Source of the DNA: Oscillospiraceae bacterium
GTDB lineage: Bacteria; Bacillota; Clostridia; Oscillospirales; Oscillospiraceae
Direction: 5' to 3'
Assembly (NCBI GenBank): GCA_910575815.1
Contig: CAJTFN010000004.1
Span: 62,001 to 126,000, forward strand
DNA length: 64,000 bases
Positions 35,146-43,830 of this stretch are shown one piece after another. A program made the translations under genes and the position numbers. Under the pieces are notes generated by a model. The model did no database searches. It worked only from the letters and a program-made list of their open reading frames with translations, and was not told the origin of the DNA. Positions within the stretch are counted from its first letter, which is position 1, and each line of letters begins with the position of its first letter.

Positions 35146-35655
35146 ATGAGCAAGATCAAAAATGTACCGAAAGTCACGGACAACGAAAAGGCGAACTTGC
35201 AGCGGGATGCCTTTGAACTCCGGGCAAAGTGGCTCTACTTCCTGCTGGACGAGGCCCGCAGGGCGGGGGCGGACTGGAAGAAGATCGGCTATGAGGCCAT
35301 CCGCCGCTGCGGCCTTACCCAGGGGGAGGATTTCCACAAGATCCTTAGCGAGATCAGCCTGACCGGGTTTGAGAAGGAATTCGTGGACCCGGAGGGCAAT
35401 GCGATTCACACCTTTGAGGCGGAGCGCGTCACGGTCACCGAGGACGAGTTCCAGGTCAATTTCACCTACTGTCCCCTGCTTGCCGCATGGCAAAAGCTTG
35501 GCTGCTCGGACGAGGAGATGGCGGTGCTGTGCGACATCGCCATGAACGGCGACCGGGGAATGGCCAGCACTTTTGAGGAGTTTGACTTCCAGCTGGGAAA
35601 GACCCTGGCCCAGGGACACAGCTGCTGCGAGCTGAAATTCAAACGGCGCAAGTGA
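35146..35655 (+). CDS. L-2-amino-thiazoline-4-carboxylate hydrolase-family protein
   Basis: The protein has 169 residues. The C-terminal part (EFQVNFTYCPLLAAWQKLG, CDIAMNGDRGMAS) matches the ATC_hydrolase family as I remember it. Known members open a thiazoline ring on the way to cysteine, but many family proteins are uncharacterised. It follows livF in the same operon behind AGAGGAGA, so its substrate may be what this transporter brings in, possibly a sulfur compound, given the methylthioribose genes upstream. Confidence 0.75.
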   Translation: MSKIKNVPKVTDNEKANLQRDAFELRAKWLYFLLDEARRAGADWKKIGYEAIRRCGLTQGEDFHKILSEISLTGFEKEFVDPEGNAIHTFEAERVTVTEDEFQVNFTYCPLLAAWQKLGCSDEEMAVLCDIAMNGDRGMASTFEEFDFQLGKTLAQGHSCCELKFKRRK

Positions 35656-35768
35656 GCTTCTCTCTGCTGCCGGAAGCGGTCCGGCGTATCCCGGTGGAGA
35701 GGATACCCGCCTTTCTCCCAATTTAAATAGCATCTTTAGCCGCTGAGCGCATCTTAAACAAGACAGAA

Positions 35769-35803
35769 AAGGCCGGCACCCGATTTTGGGTGCCGGCCTT
35801 ATT
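35769..35803 (+). terminator. Terminator of the liv operon
   Basis: AAGGCCGGCACCC and GGGTGCCGGCCTT form a 13-base stem with a loop of about six bases, followed by ATTTCG; stable though the T run is short. Confidence 0.75.
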
Positions 35804-36456
35804 TCGTTCTTTCTTAAGCAGCCTCCTGAGCCAAAACTTGAACCGCTCCCACACGCGCGGCGGATAAGGCGGTTCTTTCCAAGCGCCTGCCGCCGCTTCG
35901 CCGCCAGACGGTCAGGGTATCGCATACCGTGGGCCTTTTTGACGCGCGCCTTAACAGCATCATACAGCGCCGTAAGAGCTGCGGTCATACGGCTTTATTA
36001 CGCGTCAGGTGCATACTCATCACCGTGCCAAGGCGCTGCTCTGACAAACAGCCATTCAAAATCCATAAAATAAACAAGTTCAAAATCTGCTGCACGACGG
36101 CAAAAGAAAAAATCCGTCGTACAGCAGAGGACTTCCCTCGCGCCCATCTTGAAACGGTGGCTTTTGAGAAATCGAAAGCCGCCGTTTTCTATACCCACCG
36201 GCGGCAACAGGAGGATGCCACCATGCGATTACAGGTAGATAGACACTTGTCAAAAAAGCCTGCCTCCCACAGCGGCATCCCCTACCCATGTTTGCGAAAA
36301 TAGTCGTTTTCTGACGGCTTATAATGTTGTTAGTTGTACCCGAATGGCCTTGCGCCGTCCGGGTGCTTTTGTATTTCCAGACCGGCAACAGCGGCCCCGC
36401 TGCCGCTCCCCACCCCCTCCGTTCAGACCCAAAAAATCTGAACGGAGGAAAGGACG
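35804..36456. other. Interval with mobile-element debris
   Basis: No convincing intact gene. Minus-strand frames here are basic (KARVKKAHGMRYPDRLAAKR) and plus-strand ones fragmentary. A hairpin TCCGTTCAGA ... TCTGAACGGA (about 36418-36445) encloses the region just before the ribosome site of the next frame. A weak terminator-like stem ACCCG ... CGGGT lies near 36340-36365. Confidence 0.4.
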
Positions 36457-37152
36457 ATGGAAATTACCATCAAAATCAACGGGCGGTTTATGTGCGGCAT
36501 CCCCGGCCATAAGCCGGACGAGTATGTGCATAAGCTCCGGGACCGCCATGATGTGACGGTCTCCAGCATCGGGCCGGACAGGAAGCGGCGCACCGTCTCC
36601 TATCCCTCCGTGGAGCATGAAGCCAGGAACGCCCGCGAAGCGGAAGCCGCCGCCCCGGAGGAATACGCTTCTGCGCGAACGTCCACCTTGAACGCCCATT
36701 ACAGCAGACCGGCTATCGTCAGGGCCATCTATGAAGCAGTCGGGAATATGGGCTTCAAGACCGGCAACATCCTGGAACCCTCCTGCGGCGTGGGAAACTT
36801 TTTCGGGATGCTGCCGGAGAGCATGGCGGCATCCAAGCTCTACGGCGTGGAACTGGACAGCATTTCGGGCCGGATTGCCCAGCAGCTTTACCCAAAAGCC
36901 AACATCACCATCCGGGGCTTTGAGAAAACCGGCTTCCCGGACGGCTTCTTTGACCTCGCCATCGGCAACGTCCCATTTGGCAACTATTCTCTGGTTGACC
37001 GGCGCTATGACAAAGAGCATCTTCTCATGGCCTGCATGGAACAATACCACCGTTTTTTTAATGCAGGTAGTCGTTCAGATCAGTCGGATATGCCTGAATC
37101 TCCTGAAGGAAAGACTCCTTCGGAAGGAGAAACGCGCTGGCAAATCTGTTAG
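36457..37152 (+). pseudogene. Fragment of a conjugative-element DNA methylase/helicase
   Basis: The frame starts at ATG after GGAGGAAAGG with a short N-terminal part (MEITIKINGRFMCGIPGHKP). From about residue 72 it is the adenine-methylase part of the giant methylase-helicase of Tn1549-like elements: STLNAHYSRPAIVRAIYEAV, motif I LEPSCGVGNFFG, and IGNVPFGNYS in place of NPPY/F. Similarity ends at YDKEHLLMAC, about residue 195; what follows is the antisense of the adjoining protease remnant. It is a deletion product of a once much longer gene. Confidence 0.75.
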
Positions 37153-37512
37153 CTTGATTTTCGTGGCTCTTAAATTCCTCCTTGCCGATCAGGTCGAGGC
37201 TCTCGCTCCAAGGGTGAAGGAGAATGTGCCCAAGTTCATGTGCCATATCAAAGAAAACTCTGCCCTTTGGTTTTTCTCCTTGCGCCACCGCAATAAAGAA
37301 TACATTACCGTCATCAATAAGTGTTCACTGACTAAATGCATCGATTTTTCTGTCCACAGTATCAAAACCTGTAATGGCAATACCGTTTTCCTCCAGAGTA
37401 AGCTGCAGATTAGATATTGGAGAGAGATCCAATTCCCAATGCTCCCGCACCGCCAGCGCTATCGACTCAATCTCTTCCTGCATAGCTTCTTGGGCTGCAT
37501 CGTCAAATTCGT
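37058..37512 (-). pseudogene. ImmA/IrrE-type metalloprotease, broken
   Basis: The zinc motif [13 protein letters not shown] and [18 protein letters not shown] are intact. About 25 residues before the zinc motif, a TGA replaces the Trp expected in DAFSQW. The upstream part (LTLEENGIAITGFDTVDRKI) stays in frame. Both ends are cut: the 5' end by a holin-like gene and the 3' end by the methylase fragment. Intact relatives cleave phage or element repressors. Confidence 0.8.
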
Positions 37513-37652
37513 TGTCGCTCCTGACAAATCACCGATACCACAGCGCCTGCTACGGAGCTGATGATACTCATGGCCAGGCCCGTGACGATGCCCGCTATCG
37601 CTGCCCAAAGCTTGCGGGAGCTCAGCTTTCGTTTCCAGTCAATCTGATTCAT
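37503..37652 (-). pseudogene. Short phage-type membrane protein, 3'-truncated
   Basis: Forty-nine codons: MNQIDWKRKLSSRKLWAAIA, then one hydrophobic helix (GIVTGLAMSIISSVAGAVVS). The start matches small holin-like proteins of Clostridia prophages (INWKxKLxSRKFW), which have two helices. The frame runs into the ImmA remnant, so the second half is lost. Confidence 0.5.
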
Positions 37653-37746
37653 AATGTACCGTTCCCCATATTGTAAGATTCGCTCATGTTTTAAGCGCCT
37701 CCGCTTCTCCGGCAGGCGCGGGAAAGCCTGTGAACAGGATTTGCCT

Positions 37747-38031
37747 TCAGCCCTCTTCGTCGTGCGCAGCCTGATTGAGATGCTCTTCGAGCCGGTTCAT
37801 GGCTTCCGTAACCGGGCCGTTGCAGCCCTGCTCCTTTAAGCCCTTCAAACAGGCCAGCAGCCCGTAGCAGATCAGGGTCTGCTCCTTGCGGATGGACTTC
37901 AGCTCCTCCGCCTGTCTTCTGCTCCGCTGAACAAACTTGAAGAGCCAAAGGACCACGCCGCCTATCACGCCCAGGGCGGACAGGAGCTCCGCCAGCATCA
38001 CGACTGTATCCGTACCAATGGTCATTCCCAT
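37747..38031 (-). CDS. Holin-like prophage protein
   Basis: The protein has 94 residues with one membrane helix (LLSALGVIGGVVLWLFKFV) and a coiled coil. The block LLACLKGLKEQGCNGPVTEA with LEEHLNQAAHDEE is, as far as I recall, typical of holin-like genes next to amidases in Oscillospiraceae prophages. AGAGGAGA precedes the start. No endolysin or structural gene remains, so this is a lysis-module relic. Confidence 0.65.
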   Translation of the reverse strand: MGMTIGTDTVVMLAELLSALGVIGGVVLWLFKFVQRSRRQAEELKSIRKEQTLICYGLLACLKGLKEQGCNGPVTEAMNRLEEHLNQAAHDEEG

Positions 38032-38196
38032 GCTCAGTTCTCCTCTCTACCGCCCGCGTTTGGCGCTGCTTCTCGGCGAAACAATGGAGGTTTCATCAGC
38101 ACGTTCAAGCGACCGTCGGGGTCGGAGTGTTACGGCATGATATCGATTGCCGCCGTTTCAACCTATGACGGAAGCGGCAATTAGGTTCCAGTCGGA

Positions 38197-38224
38197 ACCT
38201 GTCGGCGTGCAGGCGCATAGAGTA
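38197..38224 (+). promoter_or_regulatory. Sigma-K-like promoter
   Basis: ACC (38197-38199) and CATAGAGTA (38216-38224) are separated by 16 bases, matching the late mother-cell sigma-K consensus AC-N16/17-CATANNNTA. It stands about 95 bases before a collagen-like spore-surface gene. Confidence 0.55.
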
Positions 38225-38317
38225 TCTCGGGCACGGCGCTGGAGAGCCTTCCTCTCCCGCCGGCATGCCTATGCGCTTTCGCAGCGCAACCCACAGTGTG
38301 AAAGGAGCTTCTCAATT

Positions 38318-39172
38318 ATGTCTCTACCCAGTTTCCCCAACGTTGACCCGCCCATCCAGCGGGAAGATGCGGTTAATCAGATTCTTTCCTCCATCGCCAT
38401 GGAGGAGCTTGGCCTGAGCCATATCCTCAACGCTGAGGGCGAGAAGATGCAATATATCCTCGGAACCCTGCCCGGCCTCAGCGGCCCCGCAGCAACCGTG
38501 GAAGACGTGCTGAACGCCAACGAGAGCATTCGCGGTCTGCTGGAGACTGCTGTTCAGAACCAGATCTTCCTGAAAGGGAAGATGCAGGGCGCTTTGGCCG
38601 CCTCTCCCATGCAGGGGCCCACCGGCGCCACCGGCCCCACCGGCCCCCAGGGCCCTGCCGGCCCCGCAGGCGGCCCCACCGGCCCCGCCGGAGCCCCTGG
38701 AGCCGCGGGCGCCACCGGCGCCACCGGCCCTGCCGGCCCAACCGGTCCCACCGGACCCAATGTCACCGCCACCAACGCCTATGCCGCCAGCACCAAGGGC
38801 GCGGCGTTCACGGTCCTCATGTCCGGAACCAACGTGGCTTTGCCCGACGCCCAGACCCTGTCCCCCGACATCACGGTCAACGGGGCAAACGACACCTTCA
38901 CCGTGGCGGAGGCCGGACGGTATCGGGTTTCCTATAATATCAACTCCGTCACGCCCCTGACCCTCGGCGCCCGGCTGATGGTCGACGGTACGGAAATCGA
39001 AGCCTCCAACGTCATGCCGCAGACGGCACCTTTGAGCCGCCTGTCCAACGATTTCCTGGTGGATCTGGCGGCGGGGGCCAAGGTCTCCCTGCAGGTGTAC
39101 GGTTACGCGGGCTTGGTGACTCTGCTGCCCAATTCCATCGGGGCCTCCCTGTCCATGGTCCGTCTGAGCTAA
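38318..39172 (+). CDS. BclA-like collagen-repeat spore surface protein
   Basis: The protein has 284 residues. ATG 38318 follows AAAGGAGC. Residues 1-100 form a helical N-terminal domain (DAVNQILSSIAMEELGLSHI). About 55 residues of Gly-X-Y repeats follow (GPTGATGPTGPQGPAGPAGG). A C-terminal jelly-roll of about 130 residues ends it (NDTFTVAEAGRYRVSYNINS ... GASLSMVRLS), like the trimerising head of BclA. There is no signal peptide, as expected for mother-cell-made exosporium protein. The sigma-K-like promoter supports sporulation timing. Confidence 0.85.
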   Translation: MSLPSFPNVDPPIQREDAVNQILSSIAMEELGLSHILNAEGEKMQYILGTLPGLSGPAATVEDVLNANESIRGLLETAVQNQIFLKGKMQGALAASPMQGPTGATGPTGPQGPAGPAGGPTGPAGAPGAAGATGATGPAGPTGPTGPNVTATNAYAASTKGAAFTVLMSGTNVALPDAQTLSPDITVNGANDTFTVAEAGRYRVSYNINSVTPLTLGARLMVDGTEIEASNVMPQTAPLSRLSNDFLVDLAAGAKVSLQVYGYAGLVTLLPNSIGASLSMVRLS

Positions 39173-39185
39173 GGAGGGGTATTTT

Positions 39186-40076
39186 ATGTCAATGCCCATA
39201 TTCCCCAAGAATGATCCCCCGCTGACCCGAGAAGGCAGCCTCAATGAGATCATCTCCTCCATCGCCGCCGAGGAGCTGAGCCTGAGCCACCTCCTCAACG
39301 TCGAGGGCGAAAAGCTGCAATACGTCCTGGGCACCATGCCCGGTCTGGACGAGGCGGCCTCCCTGGACGAGGTGATGCAGGTCAACAAAAGCGTGAAGGA
39401 CACCCTGTCCGGCATTATGGAGCAGCAGATGGCGCTGACATCCAAACTGGGCGCGGTGCTGAAGGCCCCCACCCTCCCCGGCCCCGAGGGCCCCATGGGC
39501 GCCGAGGGCCCCGAGGGTCCCGCGGGCCCCGCCGAGGGCGAGGCCGGTCCCGACGGCCCCGACGGCCCCGACGGAGCGGAAGGGCCCGCCGGCCCCACCG
39601 GCCCCACCGGGGCCCCGGGACCCAACCCCACGGCCATCGCCGCCTACGCCGCCAACACCCGGGGCAACAGCATCGGCCTTGGCGACGATGATTTCATCGG
39701 CTTTTCGGATGTGTCGGTCGTCTGCCCGGAGCTCTTCCTGGGCGACTCAAGCTCGATGCTCGGGGGAAAGTCGGTGTTCTGCCCGCAGAAGGCGGGCACC
39801 TATCAGATCTCCTACCGTGTGACCCTCAGCGTCCCCTCCGTTCAGCCGGTGGGGACCCGGCTGTTGATCTCCAGCGCCGACGACTATGAGGGTGTCATCG
39901 CCCCCACGGTGGGCGCCCGGCAGTTTGAATGCACGATCACACTGGCCCTGCCGGAGCGCACCACGATCGAGCTTCAGGCATACTCCACGACCCCCAGCAT
40001 CCCCGGCATGGACAGTGTCCAGCTGGCCAGCGGCGCCTCGGGCGCTTCCATGCTGGTCGCCCGGCTGAGTGACTGA
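39186..40076 (+). CDS. Second collagen-repeat spore surface protein
   Basis: The protein has 296 residues, starting 13 bases after its paralogue behind AAGGAGGGG. The N-terminal domain is clearly homologous (SLNEIISSIAAEELSLSHLL). Its repeat region is richer in Glu and Asp (GPEGPMGAEGPEGPAGP, GPDGPDGPDG). The C-terminal head (CPQKAGTYQISYRVTLS ... SMLVARLSD) is much diverged. The pair probably forms mixed fibres; the acidic collagen gives a different surface charge. Confidence 0.85.
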   Translation: MSMPIFPKNDPPLTREGSLNEIISSIAAEELSLSHLLNVEGEKLQYVLGTMPGLDEAASLDEVMQVNKSVKDTLSGIMEQQMALTSKLGAVLKAPTLPGPEGPMGAEGPEGPAGPAEGEAGPDGPDGPDGAEGPAGPTGPTGAPGPNPTAIAAYAANTRGNSIGLGDDDFIGFSDVSVVCPELFLGDSSSMLGGKSVFCPQKAGTYQISYRVTLSVPSVQPVGTRLLISSADDYEGVIAPTVGARQFECTITLALPERTTIELQAYSTTPSIPGMDSVQLASGASGASMLVARLSD

Positions 40077-40085
40077 GCGGGGCCA

Positions 40086-40688
40086 TCATTCCGAACAGAT
40101 AGAGAAAGGACTCCCGCCGGTAAAACCGGCGGGAGTCCTCGGTTTGCTGATAGAGCCTGCTACCTTTCGATCGGGGCCGCTTTCTGCTTTTGCAAAGGCA
40201 GCAGAGAGATTGATGAGCGTTTCCGCGTCGGGAGAACAGGTTTTAATACCTTCTTTTTCATAGATCACAGGAATATTTAAGGTTTGCAGTTCCCAAATTG
40301 CGTTAATCGCGTTGCAGGCTGTTTGGGAGAAGGTAGTGAGCGGCTGTGCTAGGATCAGGTCGATTTCACCCTTTCGGCAAAGAGGGAACATCTTCTGGAT
40401 CTCTTGCCGTTTTTTAAGGGAGGGGCTGGCCCGGCACTTTCGTATCGCGATCCCCTGAACGCTGCCGCGAAGCAGGTTCGCGTCCAGGCTTTCCAGAGGA
40501 TCGGATTTCCCCAATGCCCGTCGGAGACGCTCCGTCCCATACTCCTCGGGGCCGATGACGTCCAGCTGTTTCGCGGCGAGGTACAAGGCAGTCCGCCTGG
40601 CGGCCCCCAATTGCCTGGCCCGCTCTACGGCTTGGTCAAACGAGCCACCATACTTTTGCGGCATTTCCTCATAACTTTTTGAATCCAT
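40086..40688 (-). pseudogene. Dead serine-recombinase-like remnant
   Basis: The frame has about 200 codons from MDSKSYEEMPQKYGGSFDQA. The second half resembles a resolvase core (RKGEIDLILAQPLTTFSQ ... NIPVIYEKEGIKT ... NLSAAFAKAES), but the active-site Arg of ISRFAR reads LTTFSQ. No N-terminal Ser motif is found. The last 15 or so codons are simply the antisense of the terminator at 40108-40147, so the true 3' end is gone. Confidence 0.6.
40108..40147 (+). terminator. Terminator of the collagen-like operon
   Basis: GGACTCCCGCCGG and CCGGCGGGAGTCC form a perfect 13-base stem with a five-base loop, followed by a weak T-rich stretch, 30 bases after the second collagen gene. Confidence 0.8.
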
Positions 40689-40814
40689 CACGTCTTCCAG
40701 GTCCCAGGAACTGACCACGCCCAGAGTGAAATCCCGCAGGCCATAACCTGGTGGTTCACCGCCTAGTGGGCTGCGGATGCAGTCAGGCCATCCGTGCACT
40801 ATTTGCCTCACCAA

Positions 40815-41449
40815 ACGTTATCCCTATCCAGTCTGCTGTGACGAACACCACTTACGACCTTCCGTTGCCACAGACCCGCTTCAAGAGGTGATTTGATTTC
40901 TGACCCACAAGTTGACCCATGATAGGAAAACTTGGAGGAAGGACTTGGTTTTCAGATTATCATCCATCAGGTCGAGCCGCTCAGATAGAACTTTGATTTC
41001 CGCTTGGAATAGCTGATCGTCAAAACTTAGGCAGTAATAGAAAAAGTCAGCGCGATGGATACCGCTCCCGTAGATGCTCGGTTCCGGAAGCAATGCACGC
41101 TGGGGGCAGCAGGCATGTCTTGCGAAGTACAACTGTAATTCTTACGGATTTCCTCTGGAGTCCGGACTAAGTAGTCACTGCAAACGAAGAAGCGATGTGC
41201 CTCCACTTTCTTTGCCTGGCCCCGCTACAACGAAGGTTTATCCGTCCACATCGCACCAATTTACCCAGGTAATACGACTGTAATGATGGCAGGACCTTTT
41301 CTCATCCATCTACAGCACAGTGGGTATGTGGGCCTAAACCGGAAAACGAATGAAAGAACAGGGTGGGGAAGTCTCTTCCTCACCCTGTTTTGTGCGGTTT
41401 TCGTTTATGTTTCCGGTATGTTAGAGAGGGCTTACCCGTTTGGGAAAAC
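40815..41449. other. Degraded interval with a terminator
   Basis: A minus-strand frame (40881-41132) reads GSGIHRADFFYYCLSFDDQL and EIKVLSERLDLMDDNLKTKS, which looks like once-coding sequence, but I cannot name it. A strong hairpin AACAGGGTGGGGA ... CACCCTGTT with TTTG lies at 41357-41392. Nothing else is recognised. Confidence 0.4.
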
Positions 41450-42208
41450 TCACACTTCAGCCTCTGTAGGCTGTGAGCGCTTAAAGCCCAGTTCTTCCAG
41501 AGTGGTAATTCCATCCTGGATGTTGCGTCTCATATCATCCTCCTCGTTGTATTTTCTGCCGAGCTCCTCGCCCCTCTCCAGCAGGCGCAAGGCCTCCTCG
41601 TAATATCCCATGGCGTTCTCGCCCAATTGCTGGTAGAACTCGTCCGTTTCCGTAAGCCCGGCCAACATTCTTTCGCTGAAGTTCCCCATATAGTAACTCA
41701 GCTTCGGGTAATCGAGATCGTCTTCGTCAATCTTCTCTCTCCCCAGTGCCATGCACTGGAAACCCGCCGCATAGAAGCTGTTTTGGTACTGCCTGTACTC
41801 CTCAGGCACATTTCCGTACTCCAAGCAGTTTCCAAGGGTCCAATAGAGCTTCCCGTTCAGCAGGGCTACGTCCTCCGCATTTATGTAGAGAGGGGATTCG
41901 TAGCCGCTGATGTTCCGGTTACCATAGGTGAGGAACTGCTCTCCGCAGGCCACCGCGTCTGCGGTGATATTCAGCAGATTCTCGAATTCCAAATGCATGT
42001 ATTCCAAAAGTGCTCCGTCGGTCAGCTCCTTTTCAAGCAAGTAAAGATTGGCGGGATTGGAGAAGTTCGAGCAATTCTCCTTCTGCACTTTAATTTTGTC
42101 CTGCGTTGCGTCAATCCTCTCCACCGCGTCCTGGACGATTTCTCCGACTTTCTCGTCTTCCTCTATGGCAGCCGGAGCGTCCTTGAGTTCCAGCTTTATC
42201 GTTCTCAA
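41450..42208 (-). CDS. Unknown acidic helical protein
   Basis: About 252 residues; I do not recognise it. It is strongly acidic and helical, with Tyr-rich stretches (LYWTLGNCLEYGNVPEEYRQ, SYYMGNFSERMLAGLTETDE, GYYEEALRLLERGEELG) that suggest TPR-like helices. The start is doubtful: the only nearby start is TTG 42208 without a ribosome site, and the frame stays open and coding-like above it (QDYDIDKPIIQKR) to a TGA near 42300. The 5' end may be lost. Confidence 0.5.
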   Translation of the reverse strand: MRTIKLELKDAPAAIEEDEKVGEIVQDAVERIDATQDKIKVQKENCSNFSNPANLYLLEKELTDGALLEYMHLEFENLLNITADAVACGEQFLTYGNRNISGYESPLYINAEDVALLNGKLYWTLGNCLEYGNVPEEYRQYQNSFYAAGFQCMALGREKIDEDDLDYPKLSYYMGNFSERMLAGLTETDEFYQQLGENAMGYYEEALRLLERGEELGRKYNEEDDMRRNIQDGITTLEELGFKRSQPTEAEV

Positions 42209-42421
42209 ACGCTTTTGGATGATGGGCTTATCAATATCATAGTCCTGAACCGAGCCGGTCTGCCCAATAATACATTGCTTATTAATTATATTTCCTCAAC
42301 AGAACGAATAAACGATTTTCGCTTATATTTCTTCTGTATGGCCGCCTCACTTCATCAATAAGACTGTTTAGCGAAGGTTAAACCAGAGATCCATCCTAAG
42401 ATCGGGCCTGTGCTTGCCGCA

Positions 42422-42462
42422 TAAAAAATCCGGAGGCAGAGGGGATTTCCCTCTGCCTCCGG
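42422..42462 (-). terminator. Terminator of mtlD
   Basis: On the minus strand CCGGAGGCAGAGGG pairs with CCCTCTGCCTCCGG and is followed by ATTTTTTAT, just after the mtlD stop. Confidence 0.85.
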
Positions 42463-42467
42463 GTTGC

Positions 42468-43625
42468 TTATTTCTTTGCCACAGCCAGGGCGCGATAGGT
42501 GTCCAAAATTCGGCCGAAGAGGGGATTTTCAGGGCTCAGGCCGCTGTAGGCGGCCAGGGCGGCGGCAGGACCTTCCGCCTGAACCTTGGCCTGGAGCTCC
42601 ACGCTCTGAGGGTCGTCGGGACAGTCGAAACACAGGGCGGCGGCAGCGCCGAAGATCAGGTAATCCACGGGCAGACCGTAGGAAGCGGTGGTGGTCAGGG
42701 GCTTGATGAGCCGGTCCCCGGCCTCCAGTTTCCGGATGGGCTCCCGGCCTACCCGGAGCACCTCATCCTCCAAGAAGGGGTTCTGGTAGCGGGCAAAAAT
42801 CTTCTCCACATAGGCGTGGTGGACCTCGGGGTCAAAGCCAAATTCCTTAATGAGGCCCTCGCCGCTTTCGCAGATGGCGGCGTGGACAATCTTGCCGATG
42901 GCGGGATCCTGGATGCTCTCCAGAATGGTCTTGTAGCCCTTGAGACGGCCCAGGTAGGCACAGATGGCGTGTCCGCTGTTGAGAGTGAAGAGCTTTCGCT
43001 CCAGATAGGCCATGAGATTATCCGCAAAGGTCAATCCGTCAATCTCCGGCTTTTCGCCCTTCCAGGCGGCGGCCTCCACATCCCATTCGCAGTAGCGTTC
43101 CACGGCGGCGTCCAGAATGTTTTCAAAATTGGGTTTGGGGCAGATGCGGTCCACGGCGCAGTCAGCGAAGCCGATGTTCTCCTCCAGGAAAGCGATCTCC
43201 TCCTGGCTCAAGTGCTTAACCACCTCGTTTTTCAGCCGGGTGGTGGTCCGCAGGCCGTTTTCGCAGCAGACCACGTTCATGGGCTCCGTATTTCCGGCTG
43301 CCTTCCGGGCCTGAATACCGGCGGCAATGGACTTCGCGATGATGGGCAGGACGTTGGGCCCCACGGCGGTGGTGATGAGGTCGCACTGGGCCACCCGCTG
43401 GGCAAACTCCGGGGAGGTGGAGATCACGCCGTCCACATTGGAGATAGCGATCTCGCCGGGGTCCTTGTCCAGGATGTGAACGGTGTAACCGTGGTCCCGG
43501 TTCAGAGCGTCGATGATGGGTTCCACCACGTCGGCAAAGGTGACGTGCCAGCCCGCTTGGCTGAGCAGGGCCCCGATGAAGCCCCGGCCGATGTTGCCCG
43601 CGCCGATTTGAATTGCCTGTTTCAT
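42468..43625 (-). CDS. mtlD: Mannitol-1-phosphate 5-dehydrogenase
   Basis: The protein has 385 residues. A Rossmann fold opens it (IQIGAGNIGRGFIGALL), and CCENGLRTTTRLKNEV, KLFTLNSGHAICAYLG (catalytic Lys region) and PEVHHAYVEKI follow as in the polyol-dehydrogenase family. It oxidises mannitol-1-P to fructose-6-P with NAD. It stands alone, 6.9 kb from the PTS operon at 49438, and neighbours pgi, which uses its product. Confidence 0.93.
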   Translation of the reverse strand: MKQAIQIGAGNIGRGFIGALLSQAGWHVTFADVVEPIIDALNRDHGYTVHILDKDPGEIAISNVDGVISTSPEFAQRVAQCDLITTAVGPNVLPIIAKSIAAGIQARKAAGNTEPMNVVCCENGLRTTTRLKNEVVKHLSQEEIAFLEENIGFADCAVDRICPKPNFENILDAAVERYCEWDVEAAAWKGEKPEIDGLTFADNLMAYLERKLFTLNSGHAICAYLGRLKGYKTILESIQDPAIGKIVHAAICESGEGLIKEFGFDPEVHHAYVEKIFARYQNPFLEDEVLRVGREPIRKLEAGDRLIKPLTTTASYGLPVDYLIFGAAAALCFDCPDDPQSVELQAKVQAEGPAAALAAYSGLSPENPLFGRILDTYRALAVAKK

Positions 43626-43830
43626 AAGCTCCTCCTGAAAATGATAGATTTTGAGCGTGTAATCGATTTCGCGATAACTCGAACAGGGGCCGCCTCGCCC
43701 AAAAGACGGGGCGGCCCCTGGATTTGGAAGTGGTGCGGTTAAGAGGATTCGTGTTTTGGAAGGCGCGCGTTAAAGTAGGGTGCTCTTCAGAAGCTCTAAA
43801 CGGCAGAGCCGCCGGAGGGTTTTCGATTGT
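43626..43830. other. mtlD-pgi spacer with a GC hairpin
   Basis: GGGGCCGCC and GGCGGCCCC with inner pairs form a strong stem at about 43686-43720. It has no T run on either strand. It may be a transcription end for pgi without poly-T, or an RNA-stabilising element. Confidence 0.45.

Noticed and set aside
35110..35988. 292-codon minus-strand frame across the ATC-hydrolase gene
   Set aside because: It mostly mirrors a well-supported plus-strand gene and runs through the liv terminator. Its upstream part (35810-35990) may hold debris but no recognisable protein.
38600..38760. Short GC-rich repeats considered as a CRISPR array
   Set aside because: They are Gly-X-Y codon repeats within a collagen-like gene, with no constant repeat/spacer spacing and no cas genes.
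38324..39637. 437-codon minus-strand frame with Gly-Pro repeats opposite the collagen genes
   Set aside because: Collagen-coding repeats read as Gly/Pro/Ala on both strands. The plus strand has starts, ribosome sites and proper head domains.
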